DNA of 64,000 nucleotides. It comes from Vibrio metoecus. GTDB taxonomy: Bacteria; Pseudomonadota; Gammaproteobacteria; Enterobacterales; Vibrionaceae. The stretch lies in the NCBI RefSeq assembly GCF_000696385.1, contig NZ_JJMN01000021.1, positions 1 to 64,000 of the forward strand, read 5' to 3'. Made by a program: the position numbers and the translations under genes. The first letter of the stretch is position 1. Every line of letters starts with the position of its first letter. The notes below the pieces were generated by a model, which was not told where the DNA came from, did no database searches, and was given only the letters and a program-made list of their open reading frames with translations. Positions 9,945-19,031 of the stretch are shown one piece after another.

Positions 9945-11333
9945 CTATTCCCCCAGTGCCGTAGATTTAACTGTGTAATAACGCTGCTTGCGAATGGTCT
10001 GAATCACCTGATTAAAATGCGCCAGCAATTCTTGCTCTGAACCGTATCTTCGCTGTAAAGCGGCGTATTCCTCATTGATTTGGCGACGTGCACGTTCAAG
10101 GTCTTCAGTTAACAACTTCGCATAGGCATGATCTTCCACACCAGAGGTGCTTCTAGCAGCATTGAGCATGTCTTCAACCAATGCTCGGGCCATCTCAACA
10201 GCAATAAATGGCGCTGCTCTTGAAGCAAACGACCTTGCAGCCCCTTCATTTAATGCAGAAAGTGTTCGAATCATGCCCCCAATGCTCGCAGGAGCCGAGG
10301 TCATAAAAGCCTTTTCGGTGGTGCTAGCCGCTCCTGTATTTCGAGCAAACTTAAAAATAATGCCGTTACTAGAACCTGTACCAAGAAGTAAATTTTCTAC
10401 CTGGGTTGATAACCCGGTTAGGGTCACGTTAGTGATTGTCGGATTCAGACAGCCGTCTTGTGTCACTGTGTCACATCGGTACATAGCGACGTTACCGCCA
10501 TGAATTAGATGCTCAATAGTCACTTTATTGCCATTCAGTCTGGTCAGTTTTGGGGCTTTACCTTGGCCATCAGCGGCATTCGCTAAATCACCAACAATGA
10601 TCGAACCCGTCACAGACATAACTGCTTCAAGAAAACGGTCATCCCCCGATGCAAACCAGCTTGATGCCGAATGACGTTTCAGTGCTCGCCAGACCAAATT
10701 ACCTTTAATCGTTTTGTTCACATCAGATGCCGCGACACTTGAAGCATTCTCGTAAGGGTTCTTACCGTTGGATTCACTCCAACTGGTAAAAACGTCTCCA
10801 GCCCCTTTAAGTGAGCTCAACATGCTGGCTTCTGTTTGCCCCTTTTTACCAAAAGCAGCCAGGGTATCGTTCACGACTCCCTGAGCCATTTGACAGGAAT
10901 TGCCGAAATACTCGTTCAACTGCTGGATTTTCTTTTGTAGTGTCTCCATGTGCTGGGAGCATTTCTCACACATAGCACTGAGCGCCAATTGGAATGCGTA
11001 TCCCTTGGCATTTGCCGCTACAGAGCGAAGTAATTGAACAAACTGATCTGCATTAACAAATGACAAACTTCCAGCGAACATATCAATGCCGCCACAACCG
11101 GCTTGGAATGACGGTGGCACCATGGAGACGAGGTTCTCATTCATGATCCTGTTACGAACAACAACACTTCCTCCAGATATAACGCCACGTCGTTGACTCT
11201 CGAATACACCAGGCGCAGTGCTGTTGGTCATTGAACCAAACAACTGGTTCATCTCCTGTTGCAAACTTGCTTGGCTCATAGACGAAAAACCAATCGCACA
11301 GGCGATTAGCGATACTTGAAATACTTTTTTCAT
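9945..11333 (-). CDS. traH: TraH, F-type pilus assembly protein
   Basis: 462 residues with a signal peptide (residues 1-~22, ending SQA). Typical TraH features: ASLQQEMNQLFGSMTNSTAPG at the mature N-terminus, paired cysteines (CEKCSQH near 118, CRDCTVTQDGC-like near 290) and a C-terminal coiled coil. Acts in the periplasm with TraF, TraW and TraN in pilus extension. Packed 3 nt from traG and 2 nt after traF. Confidence 0.94.
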   Translation of the reverse strand: MKKVFQVSLIACAIGFSSMSQASLQQEMNQLFGSMTNSTAPGVFESQRRGVISGGSVVVRNRIMNENLVSMVPPSFQAGCGGIDMFAGSLSFVNADQFVQLLRSVAANAKGYAFQLALSAMCEKCSQHMETLQKKIQQLNEYFGNSCQMAQGVVNDTLAAFGKKGQTEASMLSSLKGAGDVFTSWSESNGKNPYENASSVAASDVNKTIKGNLVWRALKRHSASSWFASGDDRFLEAVMSVTGSIIVGDLANAADGQGKAPKLTRLNGNKVTIEHLIHGGNVAMYRCDTVTQDGCLNPTITNVTLTGLSTQVENLLLGTGSSNGIIFKFARNTGAASTTEKAFMTSAPASIGGMIRTLSALNEGAARSFASRAAPFIAVEMARALVEDMLNAARSTSGVEDHAYAKLLTEDLERARRQINEEYAALQRRYGSEQELLAHFNQVIQTIRKQRYYTVKSTALGE

Positions 11334-11335
11334 CG

Positions 11336-12280
11336 TTACAACCCTCCTTGTGCACGCAGATAGCGAACAAGGAACTCAGGGTCCTGTAATATCTTTTCGT
11401 TAAGCTCTTGGGCTGACATCGCGAGTGACACGCCGGGTTGAACAGGTCTGGTGGCATAGTAAGTTTGATCGTCAATCCAACCGGCTTGATGGGCTGCAAG
11501 AATGATTCGATTATTGAGCTCATCAAGGCTCATTGCGCCCTGGCCAATCGGAGTGATGACATTAGGCGGGTCTACTAAGAAGACCGCTGGAACAGTCGTA
11601 ACGGACAACGATTGTGCTTGCCCTGAATCGACTTTGTAATTGGGAAACTCTCCACCGGGTAAAGGCAAGCCATCGACAGCAATAGCAAACACCTCGAAAC
11701 CGTAGTTCAAAGCCATGGATTCGATGATAGGCGCTTGAGCATGGCAATAAGGGCAATCTGAACGATAGAAAAAGAACAAACCAGCCCGTTTTGCTACTTC
11801 ACCTAAAGCAATATCTCGTTGAGAGCCAGCTTCTCGATCCATCCGATTGGCAGCATAGGTAGCCAAGGGTCTGCGACTGATTTCATCCAAAACTGGATCG
11901 CCCATGACTACCTGCTGACTAACATCAGCAAACTGTGAACCCTTATCCATCATGACGCGCTGGAGATACAGATAGGCTCTGACGTTCTCATTCGTCGGCT
12001 CATCAATTGCCTTGTCCATGAACGACTGCATGTGCTCACGAAACCAGGCAGCACTGAAAGGCTTTAGCCCGCTCTGACTCGACTCTGCCGCACCAGATTC
12101 CGGCTTAATAAGCTCTTCAGCCTCCGCTGGCTCAGGAATGACCTGATACCAAAACCAGCCTTCCTGACCACGCTGATAGAATGGCTCGTCACTGGCATAG
12201 GCGGGTAAGATGAATAGAAAGAAAATAATGATTGGGATGGTCACCCATAGGATAAACCAAGGTAACAAAGGCGTTCTCAT
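11336..12280 (-). CDS. traF: TraF, thioredoxin-like pilus assembly protein
   Basis: 314 residues. N-terminal hydrophobic segment (residues 6-28) exports a thioredoxin-fold domain whose redox motif is CPYCH at about 178-182, with a cis-proline region TTVPAVFLVDPP downstream. The F-type TraF assists disulfide formation in TraN/TraH/TraU. First gene of the traF-H-G operon and the right boundary of hot spot 3. Confidence 0.94.
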   Translation of the reverse strand: MRTPLLPWFILWVTIPIIIFFLFILPAYASDEPFYQRGQEGWFWYQVIPEPAEAEELIKPESGAAESSQSGLKPFSAAWFREHMQSFMDKAIDEPTNENVRAYLYLQRVMMDKGSQFADVSQQVVMGDPVLDEISRRPLATYAANRMDREAGSQRDIALGEVAKRAGLFFFYRSDCPYCHAQAPIIESMALNYGFEVFAIAVDGLPLPGGEFPNYKVDSGQAQSLSVTTVPAVFLVDPPNVITPIGQGAMSLDELNNRIILAAHQAGWIDDQTYYATRPVQPGVSLAMSAQELNEKILQDPEFLVRYLRAQGGL

Positions 12281-12374
12281 TGTCAGCTCCAGAAAATTTC
12301 ATAGAGCTAACATGCTAATGATCCCGGTAAGAGCGATTGGCCAGATAGATGAAGGAATTGTGTGTGTTTCTGAC

Positions 12375-12402
12375 TAGCTGTTGTGACTAGTAACAACAGC
12401 TA
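12375..12402. repeat. Perfect 10-bp inverted repeat in the hot spot 3/traF gap
   Basis: TAGCTGTTGT at 12375-12384 and its exact complement at 12393-12402 enclose an 8-nt spacer that itself contains ACTAGT. It lies in the 237-nt gap between traF and the hot spot 3 gene, which also holds weaker hairpins near 12430 and 12475-12497. It has no U-tract, so a protein-binding site or a boundary of the inserted segment fits better than a terminator. Confidence 0.55.
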
Positions 12403-12517
12403 ACGTTAATGAACAAAAGATATGATTTTACGCTTTGAGCGAAAGGCTAAGCCTCAGCATAGCCATCACTTTTATCTCAAAGATTAAGAGATAAGCTTTT
12501 GAGCAACAGTTTTTAGT

Positions 12518-13591
12518 TTAAGTTTTAAGTCGTACAGAAATAATTGGAAGCGCTACACCGTCATCGCCAACAGCTACTGCTGGCCCATAATCATCATAAT
12601 CTTCACCAGTGTCAGCATTGATTGCCCTGTAACAATCTTTGGTTACGTCGATATCATCCTGTAGACCAACGTAATACCAAAACCACTTTTCAGTTTCACT
12701 AATCGTAGCTTCGATTATTTCAATCAACCCTTCGCGTGACGGAGCAACAATCATTTCAGCTTTTAGCCAATCAAGATAAAAACTAATTGGGATTACTGGC
12801 TCATCTTCGTCATGACAATGCAAAGCATATCCAATAGCCTCAATCACAACATAAGGATCATCATAAAAATAGCCACTCCAGCAGTGGCTATGGCCGTCAC
12901 CACATTGATCATAGATTGGTTTCAACGATGAAGGAATTGGAAATACCGCATCATTACTGTTTTCAAATTTCTTTAATACCAGCGTTAAAAGCTCTCGATA
13001 AGGGACGATTTTCTGGTATTGCTCAGCAACGTCAGACTGAATTACATTAAGCGAATGACCAGCTAGTTTTTTGTTATACCAGAACTCGCCACTTCTGTTA
13101 TCCGGATTGCCTTCATATTCAGCCAATAATGTCGCAGCTACAACAAGACCAACCAATATCGCTTCTGAGTCATTTGCATCTATGAATGAGGTTAAAACAC
13201 CTAGCATTCGTGTTTCACCTAATGCTTCTTCAAAAGAAGCCTCAGCATAAAATGCATAAACATCATCTAAAGAGATAATGTTAAATTGCTCCCAAGCTTG
13301 CTGGATTCGCTGGCATACTTGAAGCGTAACACCTGCATCAAAATCCAAAGCTTGCAAGCGCTCAAAGCACTGTCTATTTGCGATCTCAAGGTTTTCAACT
13401 CTATATTCAGAGGCAACTTGAAATGCCGCGTAGCTTTTAAAGCCGCAAAATGCTGCGAACGCTTCGTATAAATGGCTTTTCTTTATTGATGGAATTGCTG
13501 TTTTTAACTCAGAATGAGCCGTAAAAATGATGGGTTTTAAACTTTTCATATACATATCCATATGCTTGAGACAGTTATTAACCGTTATCAA
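12518..13591 (-). CDS. Hypothetical protein, hot spot 3 cargo
   Basis: Up to 357 residues; a start at MKSLKPIIF (about residue 15) is equally likely, as no ribosome site decides. I do not recognise a family. The N-terminus has a short helical repeat (KKSHLYEAFAAFCGFKSYAAF) seen at the front of several uncharacterised proteins in mobile elements. The remainder is acidic (overall Asp/Glu rich) and soluble, with no signal peptide, membrane span or catalytic motif. Its A+T-rich base composition differs from the neighbouring tra genes, supporting acquisition. Monocistronic on the minus strand. Confidence 0.55.
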   Translation of the reverse strand: MITVNNCLKHMDMYMKSLKPIIFTAHSELKTAIPSIKKSHLYEAFAAFCGFKSYAAFQVASEYRVENLEIANRQCFERLQALDFDAGVTLQVCQRIQQAWEQFNIISLDDVYAFYAEASFEEALGETRMLGVLTSFIDANDSEAILVGLVVAATLLAEYEGNPDNRSGEFWYNKKLAGHSLNVIQSDVAEQYQKIVPYRELLTLVLKKFENSNDAVFPIPSSLKPIYDQCGDGHSHCWSGYFYDDPYVVIEAIGYALHCHDEDEPVIPISFYLDWLKAEMIVAPSREGLIEIIEATISETEKWFWYYVGLQDDIDVTKDCYRAINADTGEDYDDYGPAVAVGDDGVALPIISVRLKT

Positions 13592-13913
13592 TCATTGCTA
13601 CACACGATTACAACATGATCTCTCAAGCCATGTATGTATAATTAAAATTTAAGTAAATATTGGGTTCTCTATACGCCTTTTCAGGTCAATTTGCTGTTTT
13701 TCACTCGTGTGCAAGTGTGGCTAGCGCCACTAAAAAATATATAGGATTTTTGAAATTCAGGCAACCATCACAAAGAAAAACTGAAAACGTATGGATCGTG
13801 CAGTTACAAAAAAAGGAAAAGATGAATCGACCAGATCAGTGCTCAAGGTAGACCTCTAACGTCTACTTCTGGCACATAAAGCAATATTCAGAAACTTCGA
13901 ATACTACGTTAGC
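13592..13913. other. Intergenic region upstream of the hot spot 3 gene
   Basis: 322 nt, A+T rich. It should hold the promoter of the 12.5-13.6 kb gene. A hairpin GTAGAC-N7-GTCTAC lies at about 13849-13867. A 63-codon plus-strand reading frame (13660-13851) has no ribosome site or recognisable product and is not called. Nothing else is visible. Confidence 0.4.
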
Positions 13914-14621
13914 TCACTTTACTGCAATAACCGTAACCAAAATTTTAATTGAGCAACTTGGAACCATGACAAAGTACATTTTGCTCCCCACATGCTGCCA
14001 GAACTCGGCCTCTTGGGCATATTTTTTTGCTTTTTGGATAGCGACGTTTTCTGGCAACTGAGTTTTAGTTAGCCCCGAACATAGCAGCTTTGAGCACAAA
14101 GCCTTCCAAGGATGCTTAGGTACGCCGTCTGAAAGCCGTTCCACAAACCGATCCAGTGCATGATGAGTCACCACGACAGGTCCAATGTTCGGAACATTTA
14201 TTACCTCATCGATGTCTCTCACCGTAACATTATCCACACTGTATTCCTCGAAGAGATATGAGAGCCAATCGTCCCGCTTCTCTACCGAGATCTGTGCTTC
14301 CTGGTATCGAGTGAGCAAGAACCTAGTCAGGCTGTAAAGTGAATGCTGAGTTGAGCGTTGTTTCTGTAACTTTTTGATGGCTCCTTTACTGACTCGGATT
14401 TGAAGCCCATTGCCGCTTCGGTTACTCCCCATCACCTCTTTCACTGACAATAGGTGGTGAATCGCATAGAGCTCAGCTGCAATTGGCTTTTGCTGCTCAG
14501 GTAGCTTGTCGTATTGCTCACCTAAATCGACCTTTAGCTCACCACCTCTTCGAAGGCCGGTCTTCCAGTAAACCGTAAACTCACCATCAATCTGCTTTGT
14601 TAACAGGGTTAATACCATCAT
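13914..14621 (-). CDS. Conserved ICE hypothetical protein (left neighbour of hot spot 3)
   Basis: 235 residues; GGAGA 6 nt before the ATG supports the start. In SXT the gene at this place (s073-like) bounds hot spot 3. N-terminal ~100 residues (FTVYWKTGLRRGGELKVDL, ELYAIHHLLSV) have a strand-rich pattern resembling RNase H-like folds, followed by a helical part. No catalytic residues can be assigned. It follows a terminator, so it is probably transcribed separately from the primase operon. Confidence 0.6.
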   Translation of the reverse strand: MMVLTLLTKQIDGEFTVYWKTGLRRGGELKVDLGEQYDKLPEQQKPIAAELYAIHHLLSVKEVMGSNRSGNGLQIRVSKGAIKKLQKQRSTQHSLYSLTRFLLTRYQEAQISVEKRDDWLSYLFEEYSVDNVTVRDIDEVINVPNIGPVVVTHHALDRFVERLSDGVPKHPWKALCSKLLCSGLTKTQLPENVAIQKAKKYAQEAEFWQHVGSKMYFVMVPSCSIKILVTVIAVK

Positions 14622-14684
14622 GTTTGTTTCTCCTATTGGTTATCTTTTTTTCATTCTCCATGATTTTTCAAATATGCAAGGCGC

Positions 14685-14707
14685 AAAAAAAGGGGCCGAA
14701 GCCCCTT
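14685..14707 (-). terminator. Rho-independent terminator of the recombination operon
   Basis: On the minus strand: stem AAGGGGC / GCCCCTT closed by a TTCG tetraloop and followed by TTTTTTT. It sits 4 nt beyond the true stop of the primase gene and marks the end of the long minus-strand operon that begins near 25 kb. Confidence 0.9.
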
Positions 14708-14710
14708 GGA

Positions 14711-15786
14711 TCAGATATGAACTTTCGGAAAGCCCATGGCACCGTAAACATTCAGCACATCATTCCAATCCCAACTTTTCACGCCGAGTGACGTTGGTAT
14801 CGGGGGGAGTCAGGACTTGTGTCAGAATGCCTTTTTGTCCAGGCTTTTTTCTTGAGTTCATTCGCTGCATTCAGGCCGGTCTCAGAGAGATCGTGATCTG
14901 CCCAGATGTACAGCATTTTCACATTACTTGGTGGTTCAAACCTAGCCAGTAGGGTTGCATTCACAACCGACCAACATGTTTGTCCCGTTGCTCTGGTAAC
15001 CGCTAAAGCTGTTTCGATGCCTTCAGAAACACCTAATACTTCACCAGGCTCACCAATCGGAATGGCACCGCCAGTGATTGTTCTGTCACTTGGTATGGGC
15101 ATCATCTTTTTAGGCTTTTCAACCGGCGCTTTGAATCCATCTTCACTTAGGTAGATCCTATGAAACGTGGCCGAACGCCCTTGCTGAGTAACGATTTTAC
15201 CTAGCAGCGCTGGGTAGCTATCGATAAACAGACCATCTTCATCATGGTAAGGCAAGTTTGGATGAAACCTCAGCACCGAATCCCATTCAGGACGAAGCCG
15301 GGTAACAATGCCACGACGATGCAAGTAGTTCCAAACTGGTTGCGCACGAGCATCTGCAAGAGATAGCGTTTCTCCCCAGGTTTGATTCAAGCGATGGATA
15401 ATCGCTTTGTCCTCGTCCTGCTTTCTAGCCTTCCAATCAACAGCGTTACGCGTTATTGCCCGAGAAGGTGCTTGTATTTGTCCGGGTTGAATACCAAGAA
15501 CTTGGCCAATTGCTTCAATAGACTGAGCAAAGTTCCACCCATTAATCCAAGACAACAGTTCAAAGCCATCATGAAAGATACCGCAGGTATTACAAACGCC
15601 ACCACCGGTATATTCAGCATCTTTGAACAGCCTAAAGCCATCACGACCGCCATGAACAGGACAAGCCACATGACGGCCTTTTCGAGCAATAGCGGCATCA
15701 AGTTCTGGCACCAACGCCGCCAGTATTTGAAGCCATTGGCCATTAAGATATGGCCTTACTGTTTCAATTTGTAAAGGTAACGCCAT
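14711..15786 (-). CDS. Primase/Toprim-type DNA primase (3' end frameshifted)
   Basis: About 357 residues after correction. Zinc-binding region of the P4-type primase family (CPVHGG near 43 and CNTCG near 65-69), then a Toprim-like domain with LGVSEGIETALAVT (conserved Glu) and YIWADHDLS (DxD-like). The open frame stops early at 14779, but an extra T near 14845 and an extra C near 14790 restore a frame ending KSWDWNDVLNVYGAMG, a typical family C-terminus, with stop at 14711. Probably primes lagging or transferred-strand synthesis. Last gene of the minus-strand recombination operon. Confidence 0.78.
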
Positions 15787-15806
15787 ATAACCTCCTTCAG
15801 TAAAAT

Positions 15807-15872
15807 GCCGACTCCTACCACAGGTGGTAAAAGTCAGCTTGGGTCCTGCATTAGCCGTTCGGTTAATACAGG
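15807..15872 (-). promoter_or_regulatory. Two-hairpin leader of the primase gene (divergent form)
   Basis: Hairpin one (15845-15872): nine-pair stem around CCTGTATTA / TAATGCAGG with inner CCG/CGG. Hairpin two (15807-15838): GCTGACT / AGTCGGC with inner TACCA / TGGTA. Unlike leaders farther upstream, the second hairpin does not bury the Shine-Dalgarno site AAGGAGG, which lies between it and the ATG. Confidence 0.55.
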
Positions 15873-15876
15873 AGCG

Positions 15877-16218
15877 TTAGTCAAGCTGGATACCATGTCG
15901 TCTTAATAGCCACATGATGGACTCACGAAGCACATCAGGATCGACAACCGCAGCCATCGCGCAAACACGAAAGCAAAATGGCGCAATTTCGTCATTTTGA
16001 ATCCACGACAACACATCCTTGCGCAACCGAGTACTGACACGACCATCCAGCAATACACGGATCGCATCCAATAGAATGCCTTCGCGTAACTGCCAGATTT
16101 CCGTGTCAGACCAAGTGACTGGGGCATCATCAAACTCAAATAGAAATTCGAGCTGTGATGACGTGTGTTGATAGGACTGCTTTTGTGATGAAGGAGAATG
16201 GGCAATGCGCCCATTCAT
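15877..16218 (-). CDS. Conserved ICE hypothetical protein
   Basis: 113 residues, translationally coupled to radC by a TAATG overlap. Helical, no signal peptide or membrane span. Found in the same place in SXT-type elements, but function unknown to me. Confidence 0.65.
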   Translation of the reverse strand: MNGRIAHSPSSQKQSYQHTSSQLEFLFEFDDAPVTWSDTEIWQLREGILLDAIRVLLDGRVSTRLRKDVLSWIQNDEIAPFCFRVCAMAAVVDPDVLRESIMWLLRRHGIQLD

Positions 16219-16715
16219 TAAAGATAACCGCGTTCGGCAAGCGAAACGCAGCCCTCGGATGCGACCACGACATGGTCAAGCGTTCGAATATCAACAAGTG
16301 ACAAGGCGTCACGGAGTCGATGAGTGATGCGTTTATCAGCTTCACTGGGTTCAGGATCACCCGATGGATGGTTATGAACCAGTATCACTGCTGCCGCATT
16401 AAGTTCTAGCGCTCGTTTTTTTACTTCCCTTGGATACACGCTCGCCGCATCTAAAGTGCCTTTGAATAGCTCTTCAAATCGAATAACGCGATGCTTTGTA
16501 TCAAGAAACAGCACACCAAAGACTTCGTACTCATACTCGTGCATCAGTGTTTGCAGGTATGAGAACGCCGACGATGGCTGTTCAATTTTTCGACCTTTAC
16601 TCAATCGACCACGGGCAAGCTTGAGCGCCATATCTAAGATATCCGCTTCAGTCACTTGCTCAGGAACGATATAAGTACCGGCTTCTTCGCCAGCTAAGAA
16701 CTTTTTGTTTTTCAT
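16218..16715 (-). CDS. radC: RadC-like JAB-domain protein
   Basis: 165 residues. The JAB/MPN metal site is complete: an upstream Glu and HNHPSGDPEPSEAD (His-x-His...Ser...Asp), plus LDHVVVASEGCVSL near the C-terminus, as in RadC/YeeS proteins of mobile elements. Earlier ideas of a role in radiation repair are not supported for the family; exact function is unclear. Preceded by the paired-hairpin leader 16720-16787. Confidence 0.9.
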   Translation of the reverse strand: MKNKKFLAGEEAGTYIVPEQVTEADILDMALKLARGRLSKGRKIEQPSSAFSYLQTLMHEYEYEVFGVLFLDTKHRVIRFEELFKGTLDAASVYPREVKKRALELNAAAVILVHNHPSGDPEPSEADKRITHRLRDALSLVDIRTLDHVVVASEGCVSLAERGYL

Positions 16716-16719
16716 AGGA

Positions 16720-16787
16720 GTCTCCCCAAAAAAAAAGCGGAGACGAACCCATGCCCTGTAAGGGGTACGGGAATCGTCCCCGCAGGG
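16720..16787 (-). promoter_or_regulatory. Paired-hairpin leader of radC (SD-masking)
   Basis: Hairpin 1 at 16754-16787 (CCCTG/CAGGG outer stem) follows the VWA stop; hairpin 2 at 16720-16744 (GTCTCC/GGAGAC) ties up the GGAG ribosome site. The 5' arm and loop of hairpin 1 (16774-16783) can pair over 10 bp with one G-U with the 5' arm of hairpin 2 (16737-16746). That pairing would break both hairpins and free the ribosome site. Confidence 0.7.
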
Positions 16788-16804
16788 TGGTAAAGTTGAT
16801 GTGG

Positions 16805-18460
16805 TTACTGAATTAACAGTTGTTGTGTTACTTCGAATAACTCACGCTTCAGATCTTTGACGTCGTTAATCACGATGCTTTGAGGAAAGAATTTCTCAAC
16901 ACTGCGTGTTTGAATCCCGATCCCCAGCAGCTCAAAGCCACTGCGTCTGCACCGGTCAACAATGTCATGCGTGGCAGCCCAATCATCTGGGTCACCATCG
17001 GTTAGCACTATCATTAGCTTTCGCTTCTGTTTTTGCGCTAACAAACTGTTTGCCGCAAACCACATCGCTTGTGCCATAGGCGTACAACCTCGTGGTTTTT
17101 GGTCAAAACAGGCGGCCCGATGTCGAACCGATTGCTTGGGCAATAACGCGATAGAAACTTCCTGATGAATACCAGGAAAATAACTGACCGCAGGTACAAC
17201 ACCCGGTATGCCTTCCAGTGCCATGGCCAAAGCCAAAGCGGCTTCATTGGCAACATGAAAGTACTTTCGATTACCTTCGCCAATGGGTTTACCCATTGAA
17301 CCCGATATATCGACCAGCAAGTGCACAGCAGCATTAGGCGCAATGCGAGGTTGCCTTTGAATAAACAATCTCGACTCACCGGCTTGTGAAGCGGCAAGAC
17401 GATGGGTTGCAACTCGAAGACCGTGCCTTTTGGCATGATTCCGATTGTCCTGACTGGACTGAACCATGCCCCTAAGTCGGGCTCGAATTTGAGCGGACTC
17501 AGACGCCGATAAGGTCAAGATGGCCTCATCACCCAACATAGCCTGCTCTGCTTGGGGCAAACTGAGTGGAGTGACACCCTGATGTCCTTCAGCTTGTTCC
17601 GACAACACTTCTGCCACTTGTGCAAAGGTATCGGATTCAAACTGAGCGGCACTGGCCTCTAAGGCTTGTCGCAAATTGTCAGCTTGATCAGAGTTATCAG
17701 AATCTCCCGTTTCAGCAGCATCCCCCGTTGCAGACGAACCTGTTTCCGGGGTTTGACTGTCACTACTGCTATTGCTGTCATTACTCACATCTTGTCCAAT
17801 GTCATCACCGTTATCAGCATCCGACTCATCCTGTGGTGGACGAGATTCTTCTTCCAACATGGCAACGATGGCATCGACAAGTTTCAGCACTTCACCTGTA
17901 GATGCCAGGCTAGGCACTGCTGTCAGCATGGCGCTTAACCGGCTCATCGCTGCGGCAGGAAAGAGTTGTCTCACCCTTTCATCAACAGCTTGATACAAAG
18001 GCGTCAGTGCTTTCTGGCCCAGAAAATGGCATCTCAAGCGAAACAACAACCAGGCTTGCAAGTTAGATGCAGGCTCAGGCTGTTCAGGTACACACATTTG
18101 CTGTGTGTCCACCATGTACTCAATCACTTGCGAAATACTGCGCCGGGTTCCGGGGTAATCCTTTGCCAATTCGTTTTCAATGCGCACATCCTCAATAATA
18201 TTGAGAAGTGCCTTACGGATCGGCTTAGACGACGCCTTCTTCACCATGTCAAAATTGGTATGCCGAATATGCGCCGCTTCATGAGCCAGATAACCCCAAG
18301 CTATCTGTTGATAGTGTGGGTCGTCTGGGTTTGCTGTTGGGATCACAATCCGCTCACCATCGGTAAACGCATCTTGTCCTTGAATAAGCACCTTCACACC
18401 AAACTTTTCGCCATAAGCGGCGGCAACGATTGGCAGTGCGTTTTTTAATGGATGATTCAT
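16805..18460 (-). CDS. VWA-domain/CobT-like protein with HExxH motif
   Basis: 551 residues. N-terminal metalloprotease-like segment with HEAAHIRH (about 60-67), a long acidic Ser/Asp linker (about 210-270), then a von Willebrand A domain with the MIDAS motif DISGSMG near 378 and the downstream TDGDPDD. This is the CobT-like partner of the CobS-like AAA+ ATPase two kilobases upstream in the same operon. By analogy with MoxR/VWA pairs the two may act together as a metal-dependent chaperone or remodelling machine. Target unknown. Confidence 0.85.
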   Translation of the reverse strand: MNHPLKNALPIVAAAYGEKFGVKVLIQGQDAFTDGERIVIPTANPDDPHYQQIAWGYLAHEAAHIRHTNFDMVKKASSKPIRKALLNIIEDVRIENELAKDYPGTRRSISQVIEYMVDTQQMCVPEQPEPASNLQAWLLFRLRCHFLGQKALTPLYQAVDERVRQLFPAAAMSRLSAMLTAVPSLASTGEVLKLVDAIVAMLEEESRPPQDESDADNGDDIGQDVSNDSNSSSDSQTPETGSSATGDAAETGDSDNSDQADNLRQALEASAAQFESDTFAQVAEVLSEQAEGHQGVTPLSLPQAEQAMLGDEAILTLSASESAQIRARLRGMVQSSQDNRNHAKRHGLRVATHRLAASQAGESRLFIQRQPRIAPNAAVHLLVDISGSMGKPIGEGNRKYFHVANEAALALAMALEGIPGVVPAVSYFPGIHQEVSIALLPKQSVRHRAACFDQKPRGCTPMAQAMWFAANSLLAQKQKRKLMIVLTDGDPDDWAATHDIVDRCRRSGFELLGIGIQTRSVEKFFPQSIVINDVKDLKRELFEVTQQLLIQ

Positions 18461-18518
18461 GGGAGTCTCCTAATCATTAGGGGGAATACTCCCTCAGCGG
18501 GAGCGTTTCCCCGCTGGG
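18461..18518 (-). promoter_or_regulatory. Paired-hairpin leader of the VWA gene (SD-masking)
   Basis: Hairpin 1 at 18491-18518 (CCCAGCGGG... / ...CCCGCTGAGGG). Hairpin 2 at 18461-18493 (GGGAGT/ACTCCC plus inner CCTAA/TTAGG) covers AGGAG. Competing pairing: GGGGAA (18507-18512) with TTCCCC (18481-18486). Confidence 0.68.
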
Positions 18519-18529
18519 AATGTAAGTGT

Positions 18530-18970
18530 TTAAACCTGTGCTTTTAGCTTATCCAGGTCATATTTTTGACCTAACCAAGCCACCAATTGAGCTGGACTCT
18601 CGTGCTGCTCAAATGACGTTTTAAGCTGGTCTAAACTCAGGATGTCATCCAATGTCAGACCGTACTGGTCTTGTAACTGAGTAGACACCTCGTGCTGATA
18701 TTGCAGCCAGGCCCGCTCAAAAGCGGTTTGCTGCAATGCCATGTTTGGAACAAATACCATGGCCGTTACCCAAACTCCTTGTGCGTCCGCATCTGCGATC
18801 AAAACAGGGTTCTTGGGGATCAAGACACTATGTGTTGAGTACGACCGTTGTACTAACGTTCGACAACACGCCACTTCTGGTATCGATTCACTTTCAACCG
18901 CATCAGTCACACCACGAAAATGCGGTTCAAACTGGTTCAGTTGGCTGGGGTTATGGATGGTTGATTGCAT
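18530..18970 (-). CDS. Conserved ICE hypothetical protein
   Basis: 146 residues, mixed fold, no signal peptide or membrane segment. C-terminal part (LTLDDILSLDQLKTSFEQHESPAQLV) is helical. Lies between the DUF3150 and VWA genes in the recombination operon. I do not recognise a function. Confidence 0.6.
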   Translation of the reverse strand: MQSTIHNPSQLNQFEPHFRGVTDAVESESIPEVACCRTLVQRSYSTHSVLIPKNPVLIADADAQGVWVTAMVFVPNMALQQTAFERAWLQYQHEVSTQLQDQYGLTLDDILSLDQLKTSFEQHESPAQLVAWLGQKYDLDKLKAQV

Positions 18971-18974
18971 AATT

Positions 18975-19028
18975 TCCTCTTACATAGTTCAGAGGACATG
19001 CGCCCTTAAGGGCAACATGCCCTCAAGG
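18975..19028 (-). promoter_or_regulatory. Paired-hairpin leader of the 146-residue gene (SD-masking)
   Basis: Hairpin 1 at 19004-19028 is a 10-bp stem with one G-U. Hairpin 2 at 18975-18996 (TCCTCT/AGAGGA) buries the AGAGGA ribosome site. Competing pairing: GAGGGCATG (19016-19024) with CATGTCCTC (18992-19000), nine pairs with one G-U. Confidence 0.7.
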
Positions 19029-19031
19029 ACG

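Noticed and set aside
13660-13851. 63-codon plus-strand frame
   Set aside because: No ribosome site, no family resemblance, and it lies in an A+T-rich promoter region.
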